A DNA stretch of 64,000 nucleotides. Source: Desulfurococcales archaeon. Lineage in GTDB: Archaea; Thermoproteota; Thermoprotei_A; Sulfolobales; Acidilobaceae. Each line of letters begins with the position of its first letter. Position 1 is the first letter of the stretch. Below are positions 50,613-59,747 of the stretch, piece by piece. The notes beneath the pieces were generated by a model. It saw only the letters and a list, made by a program, of their open reading frames with translations. It did no database searches and was not told the DNA's origin. The DNA is taken from positions 29,688-93,687 of the forward strand of contig WAOT01000014.1 in NCBI GenBank assembly GCA_015521115.1. Direction: 5' to 3'. The translations under genes were made by a program, and so were the position numbers.

Positions 50613-51851
50613 ATGTCGAGTCTAGACGAGATCTTTGAGAGCGCTGTCAGGTCTAGGATATTTAGGGACAGGGAAAAACTGTTGCCAGATTATATACCTG
50701 AGAGGCTCATTCATAGGGAGAGGGAGATAACTCGGTTAGCCCACACTCTTGCTGTAGCTCTCAGGGGGGAGAGGCCTAACAACATTTTCATATATGGTCT
50801 AACAGGTACTGGGAAGACTGCGGCGACAAAGCTTGTCCTTAGAAAACTCGCGGAGAAGGCGGCAGGGAGGAATGTGAAGCTTTACATAGCGTATGTGAAC
50901 GTGCGGCAGCGGGACACTCCCTACAGGGTCATGAGCGACATCGCGGAAGCGCTGGGTGTAAGGGTTCCCTTTACAGGCCTAAGCACGGGTGAGGTGTATA
51001 GGAGGTTCGTTGTCAGAGCTAATAGGATGAGTGGTATAATGATAATCGTTCTTGACGAGATAGATTTCCTAGTAAGACGCCATGGCGATGACCTCCTGTA
51101 TAAGCTAGTTAGAGTTAACGAGAACCTTGAAAGGTTTAAGGTTTCACTTATCGGGATAACGAACAGCGTCAGCTTTGTCGAGAGCCTGGATCCTAGGGTA
51201 AAGAGTAGCCTGGGAGAGGAGGAGATAGTGTTCAGCCCATACAACGCCTCCCAACTACGTGATATTCTAAGCGAGAGGGCTAGGGAAGCGTTCCTCCCCG
51301 GGGTTTTAGACGATGATGTTGTCCCACTATGTGCCGCGCTTGCCGCCAGGGAGCATGGCGATGCTAGGAGGGCCTTGGATCTATTGAGGGTTGCCGGGGA
51401 GATCGCGGAGAGGAGGGGGGATGAGAGGGTGACGAAGACTCATGTGATGCTTGCTAGGATGGAGATAGAGAGGGATAGGGTCGTCGACGTGGTTAAGACG
51501 CTACCCCTCCACGGGAAACTCATTCTAGCAAGCATTGTTGAAGCTACTAGAGGCGGAGAAGACAAGACCACCACAGGAGAGGTTTATGACGTGTATAGGA
51601 GATATGTCAATGAGATCGGTATAGAGGAGGTAACATTTAGGAGAGTTTCAGGAATAATCGGGGAACTAGACATGCTCGGTGTGATAAGAGCGAGAACGAT
51701 CAGCAGAGGGAGATACGGTAAGACGAGAGTGATCGAGTTAGTCGTAGACCCAGCACCAGTCCTACAGGTTATCTCCGACGACCCGCTCCTAACTAGGATA
51801 GCGGAGAGGCTGGGTGGCCTCGTTGGGAAAGTGCGTGATAGCCTGCGATGA
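50613..51851 (+). CDS. Orc1/Cdc6 replication initiator
   Basis: An AAA+ protein that binds ORB sites and loads MCM. Walker A is YGLTGTGKTAAT (about 66-77), Walker B IIVLDEIDFL (about 148-157), sensor 1 ITNSVSF, sensor 2 GDARRALDLLRVAGE, and a C-terminal winged helix (about 310-413). ATG 50613 follows GTGGTGGGG; an 18-codon extension is unsupported. It is the only Orc1/Cdc6 in the window, 13 kb from the candidate origin. Its end overlaps the DUF99 gene by 38 bases. Confidence 0.94.
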   Translation: MSSLDEIFESAVRSRIFRDREKLLPDYIPERLIHREREITRLAHTLAVALRGERPNNIFIYGLTGTGKTAATKLVLRKLAEKAAGRNVKLYIAYVNVRQRDTPYRVMSDIAEALGVRVPFTGLSTGEVYRRFVVRANRMSGIMIIVLDEIDFLVRRHGDDLLYKLVRVNENLERFKVSLIGITNSVSFVESLDPRVKSSLGEEEIVFSPYNASQLRDILSERAREAFLPGVLDDDVVPLCAALAAREHGDARRALDLLRVAGEIAERRGDERVTKTHVMLARMEIERDRVVDVVKTLPLHGKLILASIVEATRGGEDKTTTGEVYDVYRRYVNEIGIEEVTFRRVSGIIGELDMLGVIRARTISRGRYGKTRVIELVVDPAPVLQVISDDPLLTRIAERLGGLVGKVRDSLR

Positions 51852-52389
51852 CGGGGTTGTTAATAAACTGGGAGGAGGTTTTACAGTAGTTGCATGCGTG
51901 CTCTACGGTAGCGAGCATGGCCTCACAGGTGTAGGCCACCTCCCCATTAAAGTAGACGGTTTAGACGCGTCCTCCCAAGTAGCTTACATAGCTAGACGTA
52001 TGACCGGTCAATGCCCTTCCGGGGCTGTGGAGGCTGTTTTCTTCGATTCCATAACGATCGGGGGGTTTAATATTATATCGCCTCCAACTATCGCAGCAGC
52101 CTCTGGCGCACCAGTAGTATTTATATACAAGAGGGCTCCGAACCTGTCGAAGATTGCCGATGCAGTAATTCACACTAGGTACAGTTGGATTAGGATGAGA
52201 GTACTCACGCTGCTAAGTACTGTAAGGGAGGTGAACACTCTAAAAGGGCCACTATACGTGGTCACATGGGGACTCCTACCAGAGGAAGCGAGGAGTCTTA
52301 TTGAGAAATACCAGGTACATGCTAGGATGCCGGAACCCCTGAGGATAGCGCACTACATCGCCTCGTCGATCTCACGGGTGATATTCTAA
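51814..52389 (+). CDS. DUF99 protein (endonuclease dU-like)
   Basis: A 191-residue member of the archaeal DUF99 family, whose members were described as endonucleases acting at deoxyuridine in DNA. Visible family motifs are the ACDDG start, LPIKVDGLDASSQ, the VFFDSITIGGFNIISPP segment and PVVFIYKRAPN. Position after orc1/cdc6, with overlap, fits a role in DNA maintenance. The start is GTG 51814 or TTG 51823. Confidence 0.8.
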   Translation: MASLGKCVIACDDGVVNKLGGGFTVVACVLYGSEHGLTGVGHLPIKVDGLDASSQVAYIARRMTGQCPSGAVEAVFFDSITIGGFNIISPPTIAAASGAPVVFIYKRAPNLSKIADAVIHTRYSWIRMRVLTLLSTVREVNTLKGPLYVVTWGLLPEEARSLIEKYQVHARMPEPLRIAHYIASSISRVIF

Positions 52390-52474
52390 TCCAAAACTAG
52401 AGGCTATACTCTGTAAGTCCTATAACGTATAAGCTTAGTCCCCGGACTACTCATAATCGAAACATGGTGTATGG

Positions 52475-53407
52475 GTGGAGAGTATGATCACTATAATTGG
52501 AGCTGGTAAGGTCGGAACCTCCGCGGCAGCCTTCATGATGGTAAAGGAGCTGGACGATATCCTCCTGATAGACATAATCCCTAACAAGCCACAGGGGGAG
52601 GCCCTAGACCTGAGCCATGCAGCCTCGATCCTCGGTAAAAGCATAACAATAACGGGTTCAAACGACTATAAGGACATGGCGGGCAGCGACATAGTAGTAG
52701 TCACTGCCGGCTTCCCCAGAAAACCCGGAATGACGAGAGAGCAGCTGCTAGGCAAGAACGCGGGGATAATAGCTGATATTGCAGAGAAGATCAAGGAGTA
52801 CGCCCCCAACTCAATAGTCCTCCTAACCACGAATCCCCTAGATGCTATGACCTACGTCATGTACAAGAAGCTAGGCTTCCCCAGGGAGAGGGTTATAGGC
52901 TTCAGCGGAGTACTGGATGCGGGTAGGCTGGCATATTACGCCAGTAGAAAGCTTAAGATAAGCCCGGCCTCGATTGTACCCATAGTCCTTGGAATGCACG
53001 GCCAGGCAATGTTCCCAGTGCCAAGACTCTCAACAGTTATGGGAGCACCACTAACGAGCCTGCTATCCCCGGAGGAGATAGAGGAGATAAGGAAGGAGAC
53101 CGTAGCAGCTGGCAAGACAATAACAGAGTTGAGAGGCTATAGCAGCAACTACGGCCCTGGCGCAGGCCTAGCGGTTATGGTAGAGGCAATAAAGAAGAAC
53201 CAGCACAAGGCGTTCATAGCAAGCGCCTACCTCAAGGGCGAGTATGGCTTCAGTGACATAGTGCTTGAAGTCCCACTAGTCCTCGGCGCTAGTGGGATTG
53301 AGAGAATTATTGAGCTACCACTAAACGAAGAGGAGAAGAAGGGGCTAGCAGAGAGTGCCGAGGCAGTAAAGAAGCTAATAGACGCGCTACCCCCAGAGTA
53401 TAAGTAG
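52475..53407 (+). CDS. mdh: Malate dehydrogenase
   Basis: An NAD(P)-dependent enzyme that interconverts malate and oxaloacetate. The dinucleotide site IIGAGKVGTSAA is at about 6-17. The substrate loop is TAGFPRKPGMTR, with the Arg that selects malate over lactate. LTTNPLDAMTYVMYK, GMHGQAMFPV (catalytic His) and ELRGYSSNYGPGAG complete the site. The 310-residue form resembles Aeropyrum-type archaeal MDH. Confidence 0.95.
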   Translation: MESMITIIGAGKVGTSAAAFMMVKELDDILLIDIIPNKPQGEALDLSHAASILGKSITITGSNDYKDMAGSDIVVVTAGFPRKPGMTREQLLGKNAGIIADIAEKIKEYAPNSIVLLTTNPLDAMTYVMYKKLGFPRERVIGFSGVLDAGRLAYYASRKLKISPASIVPIVLGMHGQAMFPVPRLSTVMGAPLTSLLSPEEIEEIRKETVAAGKTITELRGYSSNYGPGAGLAVMVEAIKKNQHKAFIASAYLKGEYGFSDIVLEVPLVLGASGIERIIELPLNEEEKKGLAESAEAVKKLIDALPPEYK

Positions 53408-53479
53408 CCTATACTAGTTGGTCGCCTCTTTCCCTCCCCCAATCCCAAGGGGGAAACCTCATGTTTTCTCTTCTTAAAA

Positions 53480-53770
53480 CTAGTCTTCCTCCTCTATAGG
53501 GCTAACATTGAGGTACTTCCGGGCTAAGTCATCGACTTCATCGGTCGTGGAGGCCTCTCGGAACCCGCCTTCGAGCGCTTCTCTAAGCTTCTCACAGGCT
53601 TTCATAAGAGTCTCTGCAGATATTGGTGTTACTATTATACTGTCGTCATAGAGATCTTCGATGAAGACCTTAAACCTCTTCTTATGGGTGTCAATGACCA
53701 CGTGAATACATGGCGGCTCCTCACACTTGTATACAGGCTTAGCGGCTCTCCCTCTCCTTTTCTTGCTCAT
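53480..53770 (-). CDS. Unrecognised 96-residue protein
   Basis: A small protein with a basic start ([11 protein letters not shown]), a CEEPPC cysteine pair and an acidic end. Secondary structure looks like a beta sheet followed by a helix (SAETLMKACEKLREALEG). It overlaps the end of the AIR-synthase-related gene by 32 bases on the same strand and is probably co-translated with it. No family is recognised. Confidence 0.6.
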   Translation of the reverse strand: MSKKRRGRAAKPVYKCEEPPCIHVVIDTHKKRFKVFIEDLYDDSIIVTPISAETLMKACEKLREALEGGFREASTTDEVDDLARKYLNVSPIEEED

Positions 53771-54791
53771 ATCTCTCCCACACCCTACTTATTTCGTCTG
53801 CAGGAGGAGCACTATAACGTTCGACTCTCTCCCCCCTATAGAGCACTAACTCAGGCTCCCCCTCCTCAACACGCCCTATAACCTCGACTGGATAGCCCTT
53901 TGTCTTGAGGAGTGAGACTGCATCGCCGACCTTATCCTTTGGGGCCGTAAATATTAGAGCCCCGCTACTTATGAGTTTAAGGTAGTCTATATCAAGGCAG
54001 TTAGAGATAGCAGTTGTTGAAGGATGGACTGGAATGCGTTCAGCATAAACAACTACGCGTGTGTTAGAGGCGAGGGCCAATTCTACAAGAGCGCCTATGA
54101 CTCCTCCCTCAGTCGCATCGTGCATTGCTGTGGGGAGTCTTTTACTGGCAAGTGCGCAGGCTCTACCGACAATGCTCACCTTATCGCCGAGGCTTTTTGC
54201 CCCCTCAAGGGTCTCATTACTTACACCACAATCCTTGAGCTTGTCCCTGAAGTCTGTAGCCAATATAGCCGTTCCCTCGGTTCCAGCGTAGCCTGTTATG
54301 AGTATAATGTCCCCGGGCCTAGCATCCCCCGTTCTTATTGCACACCCCGGGCATGTGAGCCCTATGACAGTTGTTACAAGTATGGGTTTTGCGAGGCCGG
54401 GAGATATCTCCGTGTGACCGCTTATAACGTCGATGCCGAGATCCCTTGCGATAGAGCCGGCTTCTTCGGCAATCGATTTGATGCTTTCGATATCTGAGTT
54501 AGGGGGTATCATTATGGTTATGCTAGCCCATCTCGGGCACGCTCCTGTTGTCGCTACATCGTTTGATGCTACAATGATGGATAGCCTACCGGCAAGTGAG
54601 GAGGCCTCAGTTATTGGGTCGCTGTGTATCGCTAGGTCGCAGCATGGAAGCCTGATGATTCCTGCGTCCTCTCCGACCGCTGGGCCCTGGGTGGTCTGGG
54701 GATCCCTGTATGTCCTAATCCTGCTAATGACCTCTCCAAGCGCGTCTAGGGGTAGTTTGCCTATGGGTAGTCTACCACCTCTCTCTCGCAA
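53739..54791 (-). CDS. AIR synthase-related protein (HypE/ThiL/PurM superfamily)
   Basis: A 350-residue ATP-binding protein of the PurM/HypE/SelD/ThiL fold. Signatures are [10 protein letters not shown] near the start, [37 protein letters not shown] and [17 protein letters not shown]. It lacks the C-terminal PRIC of HypE and the selenocysteine/Cys site of SelD, so it is a separate archaeal branch of unknown substrate. It overlaps the metE end by 20 bases. Confidence 0.82.
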   Translation of the reverse strand: MRERGGRLPIGKLPLDALGEVISRIRTYRDPQTTQGPAVGEDAGIIRLPCCDLAIHSDPITEASSLAGRLSIIVASNDVATTGACPRWASITIMIPPNSDIESIKSIAEEAGSIARDLGIDVISGHTEISPGLAKPILVTTVIGLTCPGCAIRTGDARPGDIILITGYAGTEGTAILATDFRDKLKDCGVSNETLEGAKSLGDKVSIVGRACALASKRLPTAMHDATEGGVIGALVELALASNTRVVVYAERIPVHPSTTAISNCLDIDYLKLISSGALIFTAPKDKVGDAVSLLKTKGYPVEVIGRVEEGEPELVLYRGERVERYSAPPADEISRVWERYEQEKERESR

Positions 54792-55767
54792 TCTTTGCAG
54801 CCTCCACCATGTTCTTCAGCTTGGCCAGAGCTATATCCCTCGGTAAGCGTTTGAGTCCACAGTCGGGGTCTATGTAGACCTTCTCGGGTGGGAGTATGTC
54901 GAGCTTCATGAGCCTGTCTATGCTCTCAAGGATCTCTTCTACAGTCTCTATCTGTGTGGTGTGGACGTCGATTACCCCGTAGCCTAGCTCCTTATCGTAT
55001 CCATATTCTTTTAGATATGGTAGGAGTCTGAAGTCGCTGTTCTTGAACTCTAGGTCGAACTGGTCTACTGGGTAGTCGAGTATGTAGGGCAAGATCTCTT
55101 CGACCCTACCGAAGCATATGTGCACGATCTTCTTAGCCTCTATCCCTTTGAACAGTATCTTTAACGCCTCGCCCGCGATCTCTGCCTCTTCTCTCCACGG
55201 CCTGGTTGAGAGAGCCGGTTCATCAACTTGGATGTACTTCGCGCCCGCGTTAACGAGGGCTTCTATCTCCTTCCTTATCTCCTTGGCTAGAGCTATTATG
55301 GCCTCATACCTGTCCCTGTAGTGTAGGTCAAAGCTCCACTCGATCATAGTGTAGGGGCCCGTTAGGATACCCTTAACTGGGCGACCCATGCTGAAGCGTG
55401 TTGCAGTCTTCCAGTCCTCAACTGTGAGGGGTCTAACCCATTTCACCTGCGAATATATGATCGGCTTCCTGAAGTAGACGTTGTCAAAGATCTTGACCCA
55501 CTCGCCAGGCATGTACCCTTCCACTCTCTCGGCGAAGAAGACGACCATGTCCTCCCTGGTCTGCTCACCATCACTTATAATATCGACCCCGGCTTTAACC
55601 TGGTCTTCAACAGCTATCCTGATGGCCTGCTCAAAGAAGGGTCGTAACTCCTCCTCGCTAGCCTCACCCTTTCTAAGCCTCTTGAGGGCTATTTTAGCCG
55701 GCTCAAGCTTCGGATAGCTTCCTACGACCGTTGTAGGGAACTTGCGGGGTACCTCATACCCTGTCAT
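54772..55767 (-). CDS. metE: MetE C-terminal-type (core) methionine synthase
   Basis: A 331-residue zinc-dependent methyltransferase corresponding to the catalytic C-terminal half of cobalamin-independent methionine synthase. Visible are [61 protein letters not shown] (zinc ligands H and C) and [12 protein letters not shown] (third ligand Cys). Archaeal core-MetE enzymes lack the folate-binding half and take the methyl group from another donor. It pairs with the next gene, 7 bases upstream. Confidence 0.9.
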   Translation of the reverse strand: MTGYEVPRKFPTTVVGSYPKLEPAKIALKRLRKGEASEEELRPFFEQAIRIAVEDQVKAGVDIISDGEQTREDMVVFFAERVEGYMPGEWVKIFDNVYFRKPIIYSQVKWVRPLTVEDWKTATRFSMGRPVKGILTGPYTMIEWSFDLHYRDRYEAIIALAKEIRKEIEALVNAGAKYIQVDEPALSTRPWREEAEIAGEALKILFKGIEAKKIVHICFGRVEEILPYILDYPVDQFDLEFKNSDFRLLPYLKEYGYDKELGYGVIDVHTTQIETVEEILESIDRLMKLDILPPEKVYIDPDCGLKRLPRDIALAKLKNMVEAAKIARERW

Positions 55768-55774
55768 GTCTTGT

Positions 55775-56770
55775 TCACCTCCAGAGTTTTACCGCCTCTC
55801 CCCCCAGCCTCTCCGCGATAAAGTCGACCATCCTACCCAGAATATTGGTCTTCTTCAGGGCATAGCGGAAGGGTATTAGATCCATCCACGTAGTTGTAGT
55901 TAGGACGATCTCGTCCCCGCTCCCCGAGAGCTTCTTGATAATTGATAGAATAGTGTCGCTTATCCGGTCTTCATGTATTCTTCTACCATCGACCACACCT
56001 ACGACCGGCACGTGGTCGTCGAGGGGTAGGGCGTTCTCCTCGGCCCTCCGTGGACTGTCTACTATGTCTAGCGACACATATTTCGCCCTTACACCTAGGA
56101 GGGTCTCTAGGATCTTCTTGGAGGGGAAGTCGAAGTAGACTGCGATAATTGAGCGATCCTCGACCCCACTAATAATGTTGTTAGCTAGCTCTACCGCTAG
56201 CCCGGCCCAGTGCTCTTCAGCATTCCTCATAGAGAGTATTGGCTCGTCTATCTGAACATACACGTTATACTCCAAAGTTAACTCCACCTCCCTCCTTAGC
56301 AGGTAGGCAATCCTCTCAGCGAGCTCTTCCGTGCTAAGCCCTGCTTTATTCTTGGACATTAACGCCATCGTCACGGGCCCTGGCAAGACGATCTTGAGCC
56401 TAGCAGGGTCAGCTAAGAGGCTGAACTCCGCAACTCTGCCAGGCCAAACAGGCTCTATGATGTCGGGCTCACCCGTAAAGACCGGGATCCTGTAGAAGAA
56501 GTTGTTATCAAAGTACCTGAGAAGACCGTCAACGCTTACATTTCTCCAGTTCCTGATAAAGGGCCTGAAGATGTCGTGCCAGCCAATCATACCGTCCACC
56601 ACAACAGGTAGACCGGCCGCCTTCTGTACTCCAATAACCTCTGCATGAGTCTTGAGCATCTCAACCGAGAACTGGGATGACCTTATTGTACCCCTCTCTC
56701 TATCCCTCAGAGAGTATCGTGCAAGGCGCCCCCTAGGATACCCGCCAAGCACCATTCCCCATACTTTCAA
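55775..56770 (-). CDS. MetE N-terminal-like partner protein
   Basis: A 331-residue barrel protein resembling the N-terminal half of MetE ([49 protein letters not shown]). It has no CxC or HxC zinc site where the core enzyme does. Together with the core gene it looks like a split methionine synthase. It may bind the methyl donor or be a structural partner. It precedes the core gene by 7 bases, one operon. Confidence 0.75.
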   Translation of the reverse strand: MKVWGMVLGGYPRGRLARYSLRDRERGTIRSSQFSVEMLKTHAEVIGVQKAAGLPVVVDGMIGWHDIFRPFIRNWRNVSVDGLLRYFDNNFFYRIPVFTGEPDIIEPVWPGRVAEFSLLADPARLKIVLPGPVTMALMSKNKAGLSTEELAERIAYLLRREVELTLEYNVYVQIDEPILSMRNAEEHWAGLAVELANNIISGVEDRSIIAVYFDFPSKKILETLLGVRAKYVSLDIVDSPRRAEENALPLDDHVPVVGVVDGRRIHEDRISDTILSIIKKLSGSGDEIVLTTTTWMDLIPFRYALKKTNILGRMVDFIAERLGGEAVKLWR

Positions 56771-56811
56771 GCGGATCCACCGTGCCTGAGGAGGCCGCTT
56801 TAGACCAATAA

Positions 56812-57738
56812 TTGTGTTTTAGGACTGGCTGGTGCGGGGGGTGGGATTTGAACCCACGCTGGCCTACGCCAACGGGTCTTGAGCCCGCCCCTGGGGGCTC
56901 CGCCCCTCAACCCCGAGCTGCTCCTAGTAATGGTAAAACTCCTAGTATTTTGAAGCAAAAAGTGGGCACAGCCTTTTCTCAAAAACTGCGCTCCCAGTTC
57001 CTCGAGTGGTGCACTAAGGGTGCTAGCGAGAAGACATGCAACGAATATCTGCGTCGCCTCGAGGAGATAGACTCTGGTGAGAGGCCCGTCGACCATAGCA
57101 GGTGGCACATCACAGCCTACAAGAAGCTTATGCGCTTCCTCTGCGAGGAGCGGGGCAATAAGAGGGCGTGCGAGGAGTTCAAGCGCGTGAAGTCGAGGAA
57201 GAGCCAGGCCGACCTATGGGTCCCAAGCGACCAGGAGATGCTTGACACTCTACGCTGGGCCTGCAGGGAGAGCATAGACCTCTGCTGGTTCTACAAGCTA
57301 CTCCTATACTCGGGCCTCAGGGCTGCAGAGGTCGAAAAGGCCCTAGAGAGAGGGGAGTGGAGCCTCGAGGACGGGATATGGCTGCAGACCCTGCAGCTCT
57401 ACAGGGGGAGCAAGAAGGCCTTCCTAGCATTCAGCCTAGAGAAACCGCCCCAGCTAAGGGTCTCAGCGGACTGGGTAAGCCACAAGGCCTACAGGCTAGG
57501 CCTCATACCGCCCAAATACGTGAGGAAATACGTCTCCACAAAGATGATCTCACTCGGAATCCAAGAGATAATAGTCGACTTCATACAGGGCAGAACCCCC
57601 AACACAGTCCTAAGGCAGCGATATGTCTACCTAAGGGAGACAGCAAAACAAGAATACAAGAAATATGCGGGGTGGCTCAAAAATTACTTACAGGACATAG
57701 CTCTGGTTCGAACGAATAACACTCGGCTACAAGGCTAG
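56812..57738 (+). CDS. Tyrosine integrase, C-terminal part (SSV type)
   Basis: A site-specific recombinase that inserts the element into tRNA-Leu. The frame runs through the att site (WDLNPRWPTP is translated tRNA sequence) into the core-binding and catalytic domains. Catalytic residues visible are SGLR (first Arg), GSKK (Lys), KYVR in place of HxxR, QGR, and the nucleophile Tyr in RQRYVYL near residue 273. KxxR is typical of SSV integrases. The N-terminal fragment (intN) should lie at the far end, beyond position 64000. Residues before the att site belong to the host side, so the functional protein starts elsewhere. Confidence 0.85.
   Translation: MCFRTGWCGGWDLNPRWPTPTGLEPAPGGSAPQPRAAPSNGKTPSILKQKVGTAFSQKLRSQFLEWCTKGASEKTCNEYLRRLEEIDSGERPVDHSRWHITAYKKLMRFLCEERGNKRACEEFKRVKSRKSQADLWVPSDQEMLDTLRWACRESIDLCWFYKLLLYSGLRAAEVEKALERGEWSLEDGIWLQTLQLYRGSKKAFLAFSLEKPPQLRVSADWVSHKAYRLGLIPPKYVRKYVSTKMISLGIQEIIVDFIQGRTPNTVLRQRYVYLRETAKQEYKKYAGWLKNYLQDIALVRTNNTRLQG
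56833..56888 (-). repeat. att copy: 3' half of tRNA-Leu (CAA)
   Basis: On the minus strand: anticodon arm GCGGG-CTCAAGA-CCCGT (anticodon CAA), a long variable arm, T arm GTGGG-TTCAAAT-CCCAC, acceptor 3' strand CCCCCGCA and CCA (56830-56832). The D arm and the 5' acceptor strand (expected GCGGGGG) are missing, so this is not a working tRNA but the displaced copy left by integration. Confidence 0.8.
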
Positions 57739-57740
57739 GC

Positions 57741-59024
57741 CTAGGATACTCTACTTCCATGCGAGAACTCTAGCTGCTCGTTTAACACCTTATCAAGCAT
57801 AAGAATAGCGCTCAGCAACTCACGGTATCTTTCATCCTTAAGGGCCCAAGCCCTAGGTATAACGCTACTACGATATCGTGATACCGTTGCGATATCATGT
57901 GACAGCTCTCTAAGCTTGTGTTTAAGCAAGTCTAAGGCATAGGTAACTATTAGAGTAGCTAGGAACTCGCTCATCTTATCTTCGTTCTGCTTAAGGGCCA
58001 AAAGTATTCTGCTAACATCATCATATGATTCTGATATCAAAGTCTCTCCTGCAATTGCAAGAGCTAAAGCAGAGGTTACTGACGGTTCTCCTTTAGGCCA
58101 TCCCGTTAGCTTTTCTATGAACCGAGTATCTAGATGCTCTAACTGCTCTAGAAACCCCCTTCCTTCAATCATGAAGTCTAATAGAGTTTGCAGGGCTTCC
58201 TTTGGACATTTCTCGTAAGAACACTCCCGTAAGATAGTAGCTACTTTTCTTAGTCTAGCTTCATGACGTAATATAGCTTGCTCAAACTCCTTCGGATTTT
58301 CTTTGTGTAGCTCGTATAGGTATGTATCTTTATAGTATTGCGAACTAATCAGTGAAATGTTACGTAAAACATCAAGAGGATCATTTGAGTTAAATTCTTT
58401 TATTTTGAATTTATTTATAAGCATATACATTACTTCCCTCTCAGAGAAATCTGGTTGTTTGTCGCTGGCTTCTCTAGGAAATATATTATTTTCAATAATA
58501 TATAATATTTGATTCAAATCATATTCCCATTCAAGATAAAACAACACTGATGAGTTCTCCAAAAATACTCGAAGACCCTGAAGACTCTTTTCCCATTCTT
58601 CTAGTCGGGATGCTATCCATAGAGGGACATAAGGGAGAGCCCACCAATTATTAATTATATCTCTTAATACTGTCGCTATAACATATAGGCCTATGGGGGT
58701 TACCCTCAGCTTACTGTTCTTTTTTTCGATGAGCCATAAGTCGGTCAGCAGGTATACATGTCTATAAAGGATGCGTCTCACAACTTCGGGATCTTCTCCT
58801 GTATAGCCTGCAATGATATTCGCTATCGATCTCATACTCAAGGAACCACATGCTGTCAATACAGATAATATCTGTGTGAGCCGAGCGGCTCTGCTAAACC
58901 TTCGCTTCCAGGCCCCGTGTTTACGTTTGAGTAGTTCACGTTCTTTTGGACTAGGCGGTTGGCAGTGTGACTTTTCTGTGTACACATGTACATATGTCAT
59001 GGTTCTCCGACCTCTTCTTGTCAC
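57741..59024 (-). CDS. Element-encoded winged-helix plus helical-domain protein
   Basis: A 427-residue protein of unknown family. Residues about 30-110 look like a winged helix (LTQILSVLTACGSLSMRSIA, then WLIEKKNSKLRVTPIGLYV). The rest is a large helical domain with several Trp and Glu/Lys pairs. It ends 2 bases from the integrase stop, tail to tail. Codon use and GC content drop sharply around 58380-58530. It is a possible regulator of the element. Confidence 0.6.
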   Translation of the reverse strand: MTRRGRRTMTYVHVYTEKSHCQPPSPKERELLKRKHGAWKRRFSRAARLTQILSVLTACGSLSMRSIANIIAGYTGEDPEVVRRILYRHVYLLTDLWLIEKKNSKLRVTPIGLYVIATVLRDIINNWWALPYVPLWIASRLEEWEKSLQGLRVFLENSSVLFYLEWEYDLNQILYIIENNIFPREASDKQPDFSEREVMYMLINKFKIKEFNSNDPLDVLRNISLISSQYYKDTYLYELHKENPKEFEQAILRHEARLRKVATILRECSYEKCPKEALQTLLDFMIEGRGFLEQLEHLDTRFIEKLTGWPKGEPSVTSALALAIAGETLISESYDDVSRILLALKQNEDKMSEFLATLIVTYALDLLKHKLRELSHDIATVSRYRSSVIPRAWALKDERYRELLSAILMLDKVLNEQLEFSHGSRVS

Positions 59025-59074
59025 ATACTAGTTTATTTGTAGCTACAGGATTTAATATCTTATGGGTGGCATGT

Positions 59075-59236
59075 GTGAGCGGAAAATCTCCTGCCCAAGG
59101 TGCTCCCCTAGTCCGACTACCTGTTGGTGCAAGGAAAGTCGGCAGGATCGGCGGCGACCCCGTGATCTACTTGGGGAAGGATTACAGCTGGCTCATTGGT
59201 AAGCGAGTGTATGTTGAGATCATAGTCAAGTCGTAG
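59075..59236 (+). CDS. Small element protein with an AbrB-like end
   Basis: A protein of about 53 residues from GTG 59075, preceded by GGGTGG, with a TATA-like TTTAATATC about 20 bases upstream. The end (VGRIGGDPVIYLGKDYSWLI then GKRVYVEII) has the strand pattern of SpoVT/AbrB-type or related small DNA-binding proteins. A longer frame from 58967 is unlikely. It lies 37 bases before the next element gene. Confidence 0.5.
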   Translation: MSGKSPAQGAPLVRLPVGARKVGRIGGDPVIYLGKDYSWLIGKRVYVEIIVKS

Positions 59237-59273
59237 TGACCTGGTTTACCTTCAGCACGTAAGGTGGTGTAGG

Positions 59274-59747
59274 ATGGGGGTTGTAAGGGGTGCGCTGGAG
59301 CACTGGGCCCCAGAGCACCCATTTAGTGCTGATAGGCAGAGTATTGTAATAAAAACTGGCTGTAATGCTGGCTGCCTGAAGAGGAAGGTCAGGGGCCTTA
59401 GGCTCGTCCTCGAGTACTTCCGCTGCCAGTATAGGCGTAGTAGCAGGGTGCCTCTCTACGTTAGGGTCTCCAGTGTGGCTTCGTGCTTTGGCCTAGACGG
59501 GGATAGGGCTGTTAGAACCGATATCGGGGTGGCTCTCAGCTATCTGGCCCAGAAGGGCTATCTGCTCAGGCGGTCGAACGGTAGGAATAAGGGTTACTTT
59601 GTCCTAGACAAGCTGCTAGACCACTTCCAGGAGTACCCCTGCCTAAAGGCCTGCACCACAGACGGCTCAGTCTGCGGTCTCTGCGCCTCGCACGAGTGCC
59701 CTTTCCTTCAAGGCTTGCTAGGCTGTGGTGATAGTAATGACAGGTGA
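59274..59747 (+). CDS. Element winged-helix protein with a cysteine-rich tail
   Basis: A 157-residue protein. Residues about 60-115 look like a winged helix (SVASCFGLDGDRAVRTDIGV, then LAQKGYLLRRSNGRNKGYFV). The tail has six cysteines (CLKACTTDGSVCGLCASHEC and one more), likely one zinc or Fe-S site. The ATG follows GGTGGTG. It overlaps the helicase start by 11 bases, so it may be a replication partner or regulator. Confidence 0.6.
   Translation: MGVVRGALEHWAPEHPFSADRQSIVIKTGCNAGCLKRKVRGLRLVLEYFRCQYRRSSRVPLYVRVSSVASCFGLDGDRAVRTDIGVALSYLAQKGYLLRRSNGRNKGYFVLDKLLDHFQEYPCLKACTTDGSVCGLCASHECPFLQGLLGCGDSNDR

Noticed and set aside
56833..56940. Complete tRNA-Leu with an intron
   Set aside because: No GCGGGGG 5' acceptor strand or D arm can be found upstream within a plausible intron length; the att-copy reading fits better.
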